A DNA stretch of 64,000 bases from Parabacteroides goldsteinii DSM 19448 = WAL 12034 (GTDB lineage: Bacteria > Bacteroidota > Bacteroidia > Bacteroidales > Tannerellaceae). A program made the position numbers and the translations under genes. The stretch spans positions 870,859-934,858 of the forward strand of contig NZ_KQ033913.1 in the NCBI RefSeq assembly GCF_000969835.1, read 5' to 3'. Of this stretch, positions 43,293 to 51,624 are shown in pieces. The notes below the pieces were generated by a model that saw only the letters and a list, made by a program, of their open reading frames with translations, was not told the DNA's origin and searched no databases. The first letter of the stretch is position 1, and the number at the start of each line of letters is the position of its first letter.

Positions 43293-44384
43293 ATGAAAAT
43301 TTCATTTATAGTGGTAGATATCACCGCCAAAGCCGGAACGGAAAGAACGACAACCTTATTAGCGAATACATTGCTGAAAAAGGGCCATGAGGTGCGGATC
43401 ATTTCTCTATTCCGGCAGAATATATCACCGGCTTTCTTTCTTGAAAAAGAGGTGGATATTGTTTATGTAACCTGTGAATCGTATTCTAATCACAGTCCTT
43501 TAATTAAGCGTTTATTACGGATAATCCGGTCTTTCTTTTCTTTTCGCGAAATGATGCGTAAAAATGATTCCGGCCTGTTTATAGGGCAGAATTTCTTAGC
43601 CAATCTGTATTTGTATTTTTCAGGTTTTTCGAAAAAGTCGATTGCCTGCGAACATAACTTGTATGATATCTATCCTTCGCCCATTCTTTTTTTTCGGGAA
43701 TATGTCTATCAGTCGTTTTATAAAATGGTGTCTCTCACCGAGAAGGATGCCGATAAATTCAGACGGAGGCTGAAAAATGTCGAAGTCATACCTAATATGT
43801 TGACTTTTACACCAAAAGGGAAAGCTGATCTGACATCAAAAAGAATCCTCTCGATAGGCCGTCTTTCTAACCAGAAAGGATATGACTTATTACTGGAAGC
43901 TGTCAAATATATCTGGAAAGATTATCCTGACTGGCATCTGGATATTTTCGGGGAAGGAGAGATGCATGCTTTTTTAGCGGAAAAGATAAAGAGGTATAAT
44001 ATGGAACAATATGTATTCCTGAAAGGGTATACGCAAGATGTAATTTCTGAATATTTGTCTTCTTCCATTTATGTCATGTCTTCCCGTTTTGAAGGTTTTC
44101 CAATGAGTCTTTTAGAGGCGACTTCCTGCGGACTACCGGTTGTTTCTTTCGATTGTCCGGAAGGGCCTGCCGATATAATAGGAGAGGATAGAGGAATCCT
44201 GGTTCCACCGGAGGATATATCCGGATTAAAGACGGCTCTTATAAAGTTGATGGATAGTCTCGATAGGAGAAATGAGTATGGGGAGAACGGTAGATCGTTC
44301 GTACTTCAAAACTATAATTCTGAAGCAGTTTATAAGAAATGGGATATGCTATTCCAATCTTTTGTTAATTCTCAGAGTAAATAG
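43293..44384 (+). CDS. Family 4 glycosyltransferase
   Basis: 363 aa from ATG 43293 (TTG 43272 overlaps the acyltransferase). GT-B: KAGTERTTTLLANTLLKKGH at the N-terminus, ILSIGRLSNQKGYDLLLEA and SRFEGFPMSLLEATSCGLPV in the donor domain. Retaining enzyme, sugar unknown. The end is followed by a 36-bp gap and the epimerase gene. Confidence 0.92.
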   Translation: MKISFIVVDITAKAGTERTTTLLANTLLKKGHEVRIISLFRQNISPAFFLEKEVDIVYVTCESYSNHSPLIKRLLRIIRSFFSFREMMRKNDSGLFIGQNFLANLYLYFSGFSKKSIACEHNLYDIYPSPILFFREYVYQSFYKMVSLTEKDADKFRRRLKNVEVIPNMLTFTPKGKADLTSKRILSIGRLSNQKGYDLLLEAVKYIWKDYPDWHLDIFGEGEMHAFLAEKIKRYNMEQYVFLKGYTQDVISEYLSSSIYVMSSRFEGFPMSLLEATSCGLPVVSFDCPEGPADIIGEDRGILVPPEDISGLKTALIKLMDSLDRRNEYGENGRSFVLQNYNSEAVYKKWDMLFQSFVNSQSK

Positions 44385-44420
44385 AATATAGGTTCATTAT
44401 TAATTTAATTCACAATTAAC

Positions 44421-45392
44421 ATGAAAACAGCGTTAGTTTGTGGCGCCGGTGGTTTCATCGGTAGCCATATGGTTAAACGCCTCAAAAATGAGGGGTATTG
44501 GGTAAAAGGTGTCGATTTGAAGTATCCGGAATTTTCACCGACGGAAGCCGATGATTTTATGATCGGTGACTTACGCGACACGGATGTATGTAACCGTGCC
44601 GTCGACCGCAAGTTCGACGAAATCTATCAGTTTGCTGCCGATATGGGGGGCGCCGGTTTTGTTTTTACCGGTGAGAATGATGCCGATATTATGCATAATT
44701 CGGTGATGTGTAACATCCATATGATGGATGTGGCTTATAAACGGAATGCGGGAAGAATTTTCTATTCGTCTTCTGCCTGTATCTATCCGGAACGTAACCA
44801 GATGGATGCTTTGCATCCGACTACTTCAGAGGATTCGGCTTATCCGGCAGGACCAGACAGCGACTACGGTTGGGAGAAACTATTCAGTGAACGTATGTAT
44901 ATGGCTTACCATCGTAATAAGGGGTTGGATGTACGTATTGCCCGTTTCCATAATATTTTCGGTCCGGAAGGAACCTGGGAGGGCGGACGTGAGAAGTCGC
45001 CGGCCGCTTTTTGCCGTAAGGTGGCTGAAACGCCTGATGGCGGAACGATCGAGATGTGGGGGGACGGCAATCAGACCCGTTCGTTTCTTTATATCGATGA
45101 ATGCCTGGAAGGTGTGCGCCGCCTGATGAGTCAGGATGCGTTTATGGGACCGGTAAATATCGGTTCGGACGAGATGATCAGCATCAACGGCCTGGCGGAA
45201 ATGGTGATGGAGATTGCGGGGAAGAATTTGAATATAAAACATATTCCCGGTCCGCTGGGAGTTATGGGACGTAACTCGGATAACCGTCTGATTAAGGAGA
45301 AACTGGGCTGGGCACCTAACTGGCCGTTGTCTAAAGGGATGGCATTGACCTACCGATGGATAAATGAACAAGTACAGAAAAAGAATAAATGA
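44421..45392 (+). CDS. GDP-mannose 3,5-epimerase-like protein
   Basis: 323 aa. Short-chain NAD-binding fold (GAGGFIGSHM). The protein follows plant GDP-mannose 3,5-epimerase closely along its length: catalytic Cys120 (SSSACIYPE), Tyr149/Lys153 (YGWEK), Lys192 (GGREKSPAAF) and Arg284 (GRNSDN) all match the residues known in the plant enzyme. It converts GDP-D-mannose to GDP-L-galactose (and GDP-L-gulose). This is the only sugar-nucleotide enzyme in the locus, so it likely supplies the locus-specific sugar. Overlaps the next gene by 4 nt. Confidence 0.9.
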   Translation: MKTALVCGAGGFIGSHMVKRLKNEGYWVKGVDLKYPEFSPTEADDFMIGDLRDTDVCNRAVDRKFDEIYQFAADMGGAGFVFTGENDADIMHNSVMCNIHMMDVAYKRNAGRIFYSSSACIYPERNQMDALHPTTSEDSAYPAGPDSDYGWEKLFSERMYMAYHRNKGLDVRIARFHNIFGPEGTWEGGREKSPAAFCRKVAETPDGGTIEMWGDGNQTRSFLYIDECLEGVRRLMSQDAFMGPVNIGSDEMISINGLAEMVMEIAGKNLNIKHIPGPLGVMGRNSDNRLIKEKLGWAPNWPLSKGMALTYRWINEQVQKKNK

Positions 45393-46612
45393 AAATAGTC
45401 TGTATCTCACAGGTCTACTGGCCGGACACTGCTTCCGTGGCACAACATTTGGTTGATTTGCTGCAAGCTCTGTCCGACCACGGACATGATGTTACTGTCA
45501 TCACCAGCCGTCATAATTATGAGCATCCGGAAATAATGTATCCGGCTATGGAACATCATAACGGAGTCCGCATTCACCGTCTGTCTAATACCGGGTTCGG
45601 TAAAAAGACGAAGCTGGGACGTTTGGCGGATTTCCTGAGTTTCAATGTTCTGATAAGTTGTAAATTATTATTATTAAAACGGTCTGAATGCGATGCGATG
45701 ATAGGGTTAACGAGTCCGCCTTTGTTATCGTATCTTGGGATAAGAGCAGCGAAAATGAAAAATATACGTTTTGTATATTGGACAATGGATCTGCAGCCGG
45801 AGTTATCGTTGGTAGCCGGTTATATGAAAGCCGGTTCTATTCCTGCGAAAAGCATGCAGAAATGCGGGGATTATGTCTTTCATCAGTCTGATAAAATTAT
45901 TGTATTGGATGATTATATGAAGCAGCATATCAACCGGCGTTTACACACAGAAAAGTCCGGAATAGATGTGATTCCCGTGTGGCCGGTTATGACGGCTGTT
46001 TTTGAAGGTGGACGAATGGAGAATCCGTTCCGGATAGAAAACGGTTTTGGGGACAGGATCGTGATTATGTATTCCGGTAATCATTCTGTCATGCATCCGT
46101 TGACTACGTTACTGGATGCTGCGGTCAGGCTGAAAGAGGATGGGCGTTTTTTGTTTGTTCATATTGGAGGCGGAGTCCGTCTGCAGGAAGTACGTGAATA
46201 CAAAGAAAAATACCGGTTGGATAATATCCTGATTTTACCTTATCAACCGCGTGAAAAGATTCATTTGTCATTAGGTTCGGCAGATATCCAGGTGGTTTCT
46301 TTAGGGGAAGGTTGTGTCGGTTTTACGCATCCGAATAAGATCTATGGAGCGATGTTCATTAGTAAGCCTGTATTGTATATCGGCCCTGAGCAATCCCATA
46401 TAACGGATATTTTGTGTCGTTGTCCCGGAAATATTTCCGTCTCCCATGGTGAGTCGGATTTGTTGGTGCAGAAAATAGTGGCTTTTGCCGAAATGGATAA
46501 CTCCGAACGTAGCCGGGTTGGAATACGGAACCGGAGATATGCGGAAACTTATTTGCGTCCGGATATTTTATTGGAGAAAATGATAGGTTCGATAGAGTCT
46601 GAGTTTTTATAA
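45389..46612 (+). CDS. Family 4 glycosyltransferase, WbuB-like
   Basis: 407 aa. The opening ICISQVYWPDTASVAQHLVD and the mid-region MIGLTSPPLLSYLGI are typical of the WbuB/WcaI branch of GT4, often fucosamine or related 6-deoxysugar transferases. The C-terminal donor domain is standard. Coupled by ATGA to the GDP-mannose 3,5-epimerase gene, which makes it a candidate to use the GDP-L-galactose produced; this is inference. Confidence 0.9.
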   Translation: MKIVCISQVYWPDTASVAQHLVDLLQALSDHGHDVTVITSRHNYEHPEIMYPAMEHHNGVRIHRLSNTGFGKKTKLGRLADFLSFNVLISCKLLLLKRSECDAMIGLTSPPLLSYLGIRAAKMKNIRFVYWTMDLQPELSLVAGYMKAGSIPAKSMQKCGDYVFHQSDKIIVLDDYMKQHINRRLHTEKSGIDVIPVWPVMTAVFEGGRMENPFRIENGFGDRIVIMYSGNHSVMHPLTTLLDAAVRLKEDGRFLFVHIGGGVRLQEVREYKEKYRLDNILILPYQPREKIHLSLGSADIQVVSLGEGCVGFTHPNKIYGAMFISKPVLYIGPEQSHITDILCRCPGNISVSHGESDLLVQKIVAFAEMDNSERSRVGIRNRRYAETYLRPDILLEKMIGSIESEFL

Positions 46613-46630
46613 TATTAATGGAAAGAATAT

Positions 46631-47512
46631 ATGATTTATTCTGTTTTATCGGATAGATTGGGTAATATTTTATTTGAGATTGCAGCGGGTATTTCGTTGG
46701 CAAGGCGGTTGAATGTCCCTTTTAAAGCTTTTGTCGGGCAGGAGGACTATCGGTATGTTGAGTATGTTCTTCAGTATAAAAAATCAATCTTACGTAAGAT
46801 TGATTTTGCGGAAAGTCTTCCGCAAAATCAAAAAGTATATAATGAACCGTTTTTTCATTATCGGGCATTACCGGATGAGAAGGATTTGACAGTTTATGGA
46901 TATTTTCAGTCAGAGAAATATATTGATAAAGATTTTATCCGGGATTTATTTGCTATAGATGAGGAAACGAAATTGTATATAAGACATAAATATCAGGATA
47001 TACTGAATAAAAAACCGGTTTCTGTGCATGTCCGGAGAGGAGATTATATGCAATCGAAATTGTATTATGCTGTTTGTCCGGTCAGATATTATAAAAAAGC
47101 AATGCGATTATTTTCACCAACGACTGATTATTTGATTTTTAGCGATGACATAGACTGGTGTAAAAAACATTTTAAGGGGAAGCATTTTTATTTTTCTGAA
47201 AATGAATCACCATCAGTCGATTTGTATCTGCAAAGTTTTTGCAGGCATCATATCATCAGTAATTCCACGTTTGCCTGGTGGGGAGCCTGGTTGGATTCGT
47301 CTCCGGATAAACGGGTTATCTGTCCTGAATCATGGTTTGAAATACTTTATAGGACTAATGATATAAAAGATTTATATCCGGAGGAATGGAGCAAATTGCG
47401 GATTCGCAAGACTATTTTCGAATGGATAGATTTATATATGTATGCTATAAGTCATTATCGTTATGTGTATTATAAAAAAATAAAAAAACTTATAGCCAAG
47501 TTATTCATATGA
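46631..47512 (+). CDS. GT11-family alpha-1,2-fucosyltransferase-like enzyme
   Basis: 293 aa. N-terminal [15 protein letters not shown] is the GT11 glycine-loop, VHVRRGDY is the GDP-binding HxRRxD motif, and [12 protein letters not shown] is the conserved C-terminal motif. These enzymes put L-fucose alpha-1,2 on galactose, making an H-antigen-like end. With a GDP-L-galactose maker upstream, L-galactose is an alternative donor. Overlaps the GT6 gene by 4 nt. Two overlapping palindromes lie at 46780-46831. Confidence 0.9.
   Translation: MIYSVLSDRLGNILFEIAAGISLARRLNVPFKAFVGQEDYRYVEYVLQYKKSILRKIDFAESLPQNQKVYNEPFFHYRALPDEKDLTVYGYFQSEKYIDKDFIRDLFAIDEETKLYIRHKYQDILNKKPVSVHVRRGDYMQSKLYYAVCPVRYYKKAMRLFSPTTDYLIFSDDIDWCKKHFKGKHFYFSENESPSVDLYLQSFCRHHIISNSTFAWWGAWLDSSPDKRVICPESWFEILYRTNDIKDLYPEEWSKLRIRKTIFEWIDLYMYAISHYRYVYYKKIKKLIAKLFI
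46780..46831. repeat. Overlapping palindromes inside the GT11 gene
   Basis: P1 is 46780-46807: 28-bp perfect palindrome without spacer, centre TACGTA. P2 is 46800-46813 with 46818-46831: 14-bp perfect stem, 4-nt loop. They share 46800-46807, so the shared word can pair left or right, exactly as in the pair at 36593-36645. Confidence 0.9.
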
Positions 47513-48333
47513 GAATCGGGATATTATATATCTGTACGGGACGTTACTCTATCTTTTGGAAGAAATTTTATCAGAGTACTGAAAAGTCTTTTATGCAGGG
47601 GCTCCCCTGCATCCGTGAATACTACGTGTTCACGGACAATCCATGCTTATATGGAGAAAAAAAGAATAAGCGTATCCATCGTATTTATCAGGAAAATCTA
47701 GGATGGCCGGATAATACGTTGATGCGTTTCAGTATGTTTTTAAAAATAAAGGAACGGCTGGAAAAGGAAACGGATTATCTTTATTTTTTCAATGCCAATA
47801 TGGTTATACGGGAGAAGATCGGTAAAGAGTTTTTACCGGAGGAAAGTTCCAACGGATTGGTCGGGCTAATACATTCTGGGGGTTATGATCGTGAGGTGAA
47901 CGAATTCACCTATGACCGGAATGAAAAATCGACAGCTTATATTCCTTACGGAGAAGGCCGTTATTATTATGCCGGTGGGTTAAACGGCGGTAGGACTCCT
48001 GCCTTTTTGAAGATGGCGGAGACTCTCAGGGATAATACGGAAGAAGACAAAAGAAACGGAGTGATGGCTCTTTGGCATGATGAATCGCATATCAACCGTT
48101 ATTTTTTAGATCATCCGCCTTATTCATTAACTCCGGCTTACTGTTATCCGGAGGGCTGGAACATGCCTTTCCCGCAGATTATACTTTTATTGGATAAAAG
48201 CTTTATCTGTGGCGGTCATAAATATTTACGCGGAGGTAAAAGGAATTTCCATGATTACACGAGTTATTTGAAGCGCAGTTTGGTGAGGTTTGCCAGAAAG
48301 GTTATAGGGGTATTGCGTGGTTTTGGTCTTTAG
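47509..48333 (+). CDS. GT6-family (ABO-type) glycosyltransferase
   Basis: 274 aa. The family pattern is clear: [22 protein letters not shown] (the bacterial N-x-N in place of the vertebrate D-x-D), YYAGGLNGG and [11 protein letters not shown]. Bacterial GT6 such as the Bacteroides ovatus enzyme transfers GalNAc or Gal alpha-1,3 to a 2-O-fucosylated galactose. The gene overlaps the GT11 gene by 4 nt, so the H-type acceptor and its capping enzyme are encoded as a pair. Palindromes lie at 47593-47636 and a small one at 47894-47911. Confidence 0.9.
   Translation: MRIGILYICTGRYSIFWKKFYQSTEKSFMQGLPCIREYYVFTDNPCLYGEKKNKRIHRIYQENLGWPDNTLMRFSMFLKIKERLEKETDYLYFFNANMVIREKIGKEFLPEESSNGLVGLIHSGGYDREVNEFTYDRNEKSTAYIPYGEGRYYYAGGLNGGRTPAFLKMAETLRDNTEEDKRNGVMALWHDESHINRYFLDHPPYSLTPAYCYPEGWNMPFPQIILLLDKSFICGGHKYLRGGKRNFHDYTSYLKRSLVRFARKVIGVLRGFGL
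47593..47636. repeat. Abutting palindromes inside the GT6 gene
   Basis: P1 is 47593-47612: 9-bp stem (ATGCAGGGG/CCCCTGCAT), 2-nt loop. P2 is 47612-47636: 11-bp stem with one T-G pair, 3-nt loop. They touch at 47612. They cover codons for the conserved start of the GT6 domain up to VFTD. Confidence 0.8.
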
Positions 48334-48687
48334 TCGGATACTTTAATAAATGAATACTTATTTGTATAACCTTGGATTTAGTGCATTTGTACTTTTAATC
48401 ATCTATAAATCCGATGGATATTTGTGAAAAGTTAAGTTTGTACTATAACGTACCGGTGAAACCTGGAGAAACTTTGCTTTTTTTGATGAAGTACAAATGT
48501 GTATACCAGCTATTTCTTCTTTGCATTAGGAAATAAAATAATGTCGATGACGATCTGAACATTTTTCATAAAATAAACGCAGGTTGTGCAACTAGGATAT
48601 CCAATTTGATTATTCTATCTTTGTACAACCTGTTTTATTTATAGATGGGTTGTGTCTTATTGTTGAATTAAAATTTAATAGATAATT
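48334..48687. other. Intergenic region after the capsule locus
   Basis: About 354 bp, AT-rich. No gene and no strong terminator found. A -7 element TATCTTTG at 48616-48623 serves the following small gene. This seems to be the right border of the polysaccharide locus. Confidence 0.5.
48616..48623 (+). promoter_or_regulatory. -7 element before the 74-aa gene
   Basis: TATCTTTG, exact to TAnnTTTG, followed by ACAACC and, 20 nt later, GGTTGT, which could form a small 5' leader hairpin. No -33 TTTG at the right distance. Confidence 0.5.
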
Positions 48688-48912
48688 ATGGATACCCCGA
48701 GATACAAAACGATTATCAGCGTATTGAACTCTTCTAATGAAGGATTCGACGAATATATAGAAATGAGTAAAAGAATCAGCCTGTTTGTGGAGACAGACGG
48801 GGCGAGTGAGGCTAATGGCATGATGGAGGAAAGCTATGTTGCCCAGTATACCGTACTTCAGGACATACTTTATAAACAGGCGTTGGAAAAGAAAAAGAAC
48901 GAATCGTGTTGA
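48688..48912 (+). CDS. Small hypothetical protein
   Basis: 74 aa, mainly helical and acidic in the middle, with a basic tail (ALEKKKNESC). No signal peptide or membrane segment, family not recognised. It has its own -7 element and lies between the capsule locus and the toxin-antitoxin pair. No function proposed. Confidence 0.55.
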   Translation: MDTPRYKTIISVLNSSNEGFDEYIEMSKRISLFVETDGASEANGMMEESYVAQYTVLQDILYKQALEKKKNESC

Positions 48913-48979
48913 TGCGGTTCGTCAGGATCGACTTGCAGAAAGGGGATATCTTTGAAATAGTTATTGATTAGAAAAAAAC

Positions 48980-49022
48980 ATTCACTAAATTAGTGAATAA
49001 TACTTTTGTTGTATTATCTTTG
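48980..49022 (+). promoter_or_regulatory. higBA promoter with operator-like palindrome
   Basis: -7 element TATCTTTG at 49015-49022, 17 nt before the toxin ATG; a second TACTTTTG lies at 49001-49008. A 19-bp palindrome (48980-48998, ATTCACTAA/TTAGTGAAT around one A) covers the -33 region and is a good site for autorepression by the antitoxin. Confidence 0.7.
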
Positions 49023-49039
49023 TAGAAACAAACAGAACT

Positions 49040-49354
49040 ATGACTATAGAATACGAAAAAGATTATTTGAAAGAACTATATGAAAGTGGTAAATGTAAAA
49101 ACAAGAAATATCGTTTTGATGCTGCTGTCATTAAAAAATATCAAAAACGTATTGATACATTAATGGCTGCTACACGAATTGAGGATTTGTTTGTTTTGAA
49201 CTCTTTAAATATTGAAGCTCTTCAAGGATTAAAGGATCATTTTTCTATACGAATAGATTACCATTATCGGTTAGAATTTAAAATTCGTACAGATGCAGCA
49301 GAAGTCATATTAACTGTTTGTATAGTAACAGATATAACTAATCATTATCAATAA
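49040..49354 (+). CDS. HigB-like toxin (RelE/ParE superfamily)
   Basis: 104 aa. The end (FSIRIDYHYRLEFKI then VCIVTDITNHYQ) is typical of HigB-type mRNA interferases, including the C-terminal HYQ stretch. It would cleave mRNA on the ribosome unless bound by the antitoxin. Toxin-first order and 5-nt spacing to the helix-turn-helix gene match the HigBA layout. Located just outside the capsule locus. Confidence 0.88.
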   Translation: MTIEYEKDYLKELYESGKCKNKKYRFDAAVIKKYQKRIDTLMAATRIEDLFVLNSLNIEALQGLKDHFSIRIDYHYRLEFKIRTDAAEVILTVCIVTDITNHYQ

Positions 49355-49359
49355 TAGGT

Positions 49360-49668
49360 ATGGATACAATAAAAAGATTACCGACTCATCCGGGGGATGT
49401 GTTAAAAGAAGAATTGGAATTCCGTAAGATTTCTCAAAAGAAGTTCTCGGACTTGTTAGGAGTACCTTATACAATGTTGAATGAAATATTGAATGGTAAA
49501 CGTTCTGTTACCAGTGATTTTGCATTAATGGTAGAAGCTGCTTTAGGTATTAATCCTGAATTACTTATTAATATGCAAACACGTTATAATATGGCTTTAG
49601 CCCGTGAAAAGAGCAATCTTTCTGAACGGTTGAAAGAAATACGGACAATTTGTGCATCGTTATTATAG
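49360..49668 (+). CDS. HigA-like antitoxin
   Basis: 102 aa. XRE-type helix-turn-helix: HPGDVLKEELEFRKISQKKF followed by LGVPYTMLNEILNGKR, with the usual HigA start THPGDVL. It binds the toxin and represses the pair, probably through the palindrome at 48980-48998. Confidence 0.92.
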   Translation: MDTIKRLPTHPGDVLKEELEFRKISQKKFSDLLGVPYTMLNEILNGKRSVTSDFALMVEAALGINPELLINMQTRYNMALAREKSNLSERLKEIRTICASLL

Positions 49669-49692
49669 TATAAGCTAAAGTCTGATGCCGGA

Positions 49693-50658
49693 TTAATCCA
49701 GCATCAGACTCATATATGATTCCCGGTTCGGGTATCCCATAACGATCCGGGTGAGTGTCTGGATGTCCATATCCTTCAGATTCTGTTCTGTAAACGGACT
49801 GTCTTTATGGGTGGACAGCCAATGATGTATCAGGCGCTCGGTGTCGATTACGCGGGCCATTCCGACCGGACGGGTTGCCGGTACGACCGGAGGTGTTTTA
49901 TAGATAGCTTTATTCACGTTGTTTTGCAAAGTGGCCTCTTGCAGTAAGAGGTTGGCTACCCGGTCGTCATCATAAACAAACTCTTTTACGTAGACCTGTT
50001 TCTTATCTTCGGAAAGTCCGGGTGTATGATCCGGCGGAAGAGTGAAGGCCATCCCTATCGGTTGGTCTTTTTCGTTTAATGCTGTCAGCATTTGTCCGCC
50101 ATCCAGTTGCAGGTCGCGAAGAATGGTGACAAAGTCATCTTTGGTGTGGAGGACACAACATTGTCTTTCGCGGATTTTACGGTTGAAATAGTCGTACAGT
50201 TGATCCAGGGAAGGAACTTCCGGTGGTACAACGGTTATCTGAGGAGCGTAGACCGGTATTTCCGGACGTATATACGTATCCTCGGAGTAGTCGAACGTTT
50301 CCGTGTATCCCAGTTCCCGGTAGTAATCGAATAACCAGGGATCGGCAGGAATCAGTGCCGCTACGGCAACCGAACGGTATTTCATTTCATCGAAAGCCTT
50401 TTGCATCAGTTGTTTCATCAGGCCTTTTCCACGCATGGAAGGCAGGGTACAAGCTCCGGAAATATAGGCTACGGATATTTCCGTACCATAATAAGTCATG
50501 GTATAAGGCAGCATCTGCAAGGCAGATACTACCTGTCCGTCCTTTTCGATGACCAGTGTATTTTCTTCTTTGTATACCCGGTCGAAATAAAGGCGTATGA
50601 ACTCTTCCGTATCATTGAAGGAGAGACGCCACAGATCGATTATTTGCTGCTTGTTCAT
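49693..50658 (-). CDS. GNAT-family acetyltransferase (Eis-like)
   Basis: 321 aa from the start at 50658; the open frame extends further upstream, but that part is antisense-like and overlaps the DUF2156 gene. The acetyl-CoA motif is in SGACTLPSMRGKGLMKQLM. C-terminal half contains a sterol-carrier-like domain as in Eis proteins. It overlaps the upstream DUF2156 gene by 47 bp on the same strand, so both are one transcript. Substrate unknown. Confidence 0.82.
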   Translation of the reverse strand: MNKQQIIDLWRLSFNDTEEFIRLYFDRVYKEENTLVIEKDGQVVSALQMLPYTMTYYGTEISVAYISGACTLPSMRGKGLMKQLMQKAFDEMKYRSVAVAALIPADPWLFDYYRELGYTETFDYSEDTYIRPEIPVYAPQITVVPPEVPSLDQLYDYFNRKIRERQCCVLHTKDDFVTILRDLQLDGGQMLTALNEKDQPIGMAFTLPPDHTPGLSEDKKQVYVKEFVYDDDRVANLLLQEATLQNNVNKAIYKTPPVVPATRPVGMARVIDTERLIHHWLSTHKDSPFTEQNLKDMDIQTLTRIVMGYPNRESYMSLMLD

Positions 50659-51574
50659 CTTGTTTGTTGTTTTGCGTTTTCTTAATCGCGGCATTCTTTT
50701 CCAATAGTATGACCGGGTTATAAGAAAGTTTTGCTTGACGCAATCCCGGGATGCCGAGGTCTTCTTCGCGGTTGACGTAGACGAACTCTTCCGGTAGGCG
50801 TGAAGCGAATTCCTGATTGATAACAGTGTAAGCGCCTTCATAGTTCACATCCGCCTTTTCCACATGCACGCCGAAGGTGTCGTGATTGATCTGTGCACCG
50901 AAGGTGAAAGCTATTACTTTGCCGTCCACCAGCAATGCTCCTCCGAGCAGGCCCAGTTCGTCGTAATGGTTGAGCGCGTAAGTCATCGAAATACGTTCGA
51001 AGTTCAGGTCTTCCGCATCATCTTCCGTCTCATTGGCTTTGTACCATTTACATTCCAGCTTTAAGCATTGCGGAATCAGTTCCGGAGTGATGGGGGCGTA
51101 TTCGTATTCATATCTTTTCTTGAAATTATTGATATGGTTACGCTTGGATTGGAACTTCTTGCCTTTCAGCAATGCCAGGTCTTCACGCAGATAGATATAA
51201 TCGAAATAATCGCGTTCGGGGATATAGAAAAATCCGCCGGGCAGCGCTTCCTCCAGGATGTCTTTGGCATCCGGTGTGACGCCTAGCATACAGAGTGGGT
51301 GTCCGTGTTCCAGTGAATCGGCTTCGAGTAACTCCAACGCGTGTTTCAGGTCTCCTTTTCCGGCAGGTGTCATATAGACCAACCGGCTTTTATCTTCTAT
51401 CCAGAAACGGATCAACAGGAAACCGTCGACAACGGCAAACTCCGTGTCGTACAGGAAACGCCAGCTACAGATATTGGCAAACGAGTAATCGCAATTGCGA
51501 TAATTGTGAGGATAGATAAATGACGTAATAAGTTCTTTATCCTCTATTGTAATTGGTTTAAAAGGAATCTTCAT
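50612..51574 (-). CDS. DUF2156 protein (phosphatidylglycerol lysyltransferase C-terminal-like)
   Basis: 320 aa from ATG 51574 (51595 also in frame). Two GNAT-like halves, with the family stretch RNHINNFKKRY and the end REEDLGIPGLRQAKLSYNP. Related to the catalytic domain of MprF, but without membrane helices, so aminoacyl transfer in the cytoplasm is possible and unproven. Co-transcribed with the acetyltransferase. Confidence 0.85.
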   Translation of the reverse strand: MKIPFKPITIEDKELITSFIYPHNYRNCDYSFANICSWRFLYDTEFAVVDGFLLIRFWIEDKSRLVYMTPAGKGDLKHALELLEADSLEHGHPLCMLGVTPDAKDILEEALPGGFFYIPERDYFDYIYLREDLALLKGKKFQSKRNHINNFKKRYEYEYAPITPELIPQCLKLECKWYKANETEDDAEDLNFERISMTYALNHYDELGLLGGALLVDGKVIAFTFGAQINHDTFGVHVEKADVNYEGAYTVINQEFASRLPEEFVYVNREEDLGIPGLRQAKLSYNPVILLEKNAAIKKTQNNKQDEQAANNRSVASLLQ

Positions 51575-51624
51575 ACTTTTCTTTTTGTCGTACAAATATA
51601 AAACTAATAAATGTCCGTTAATGT

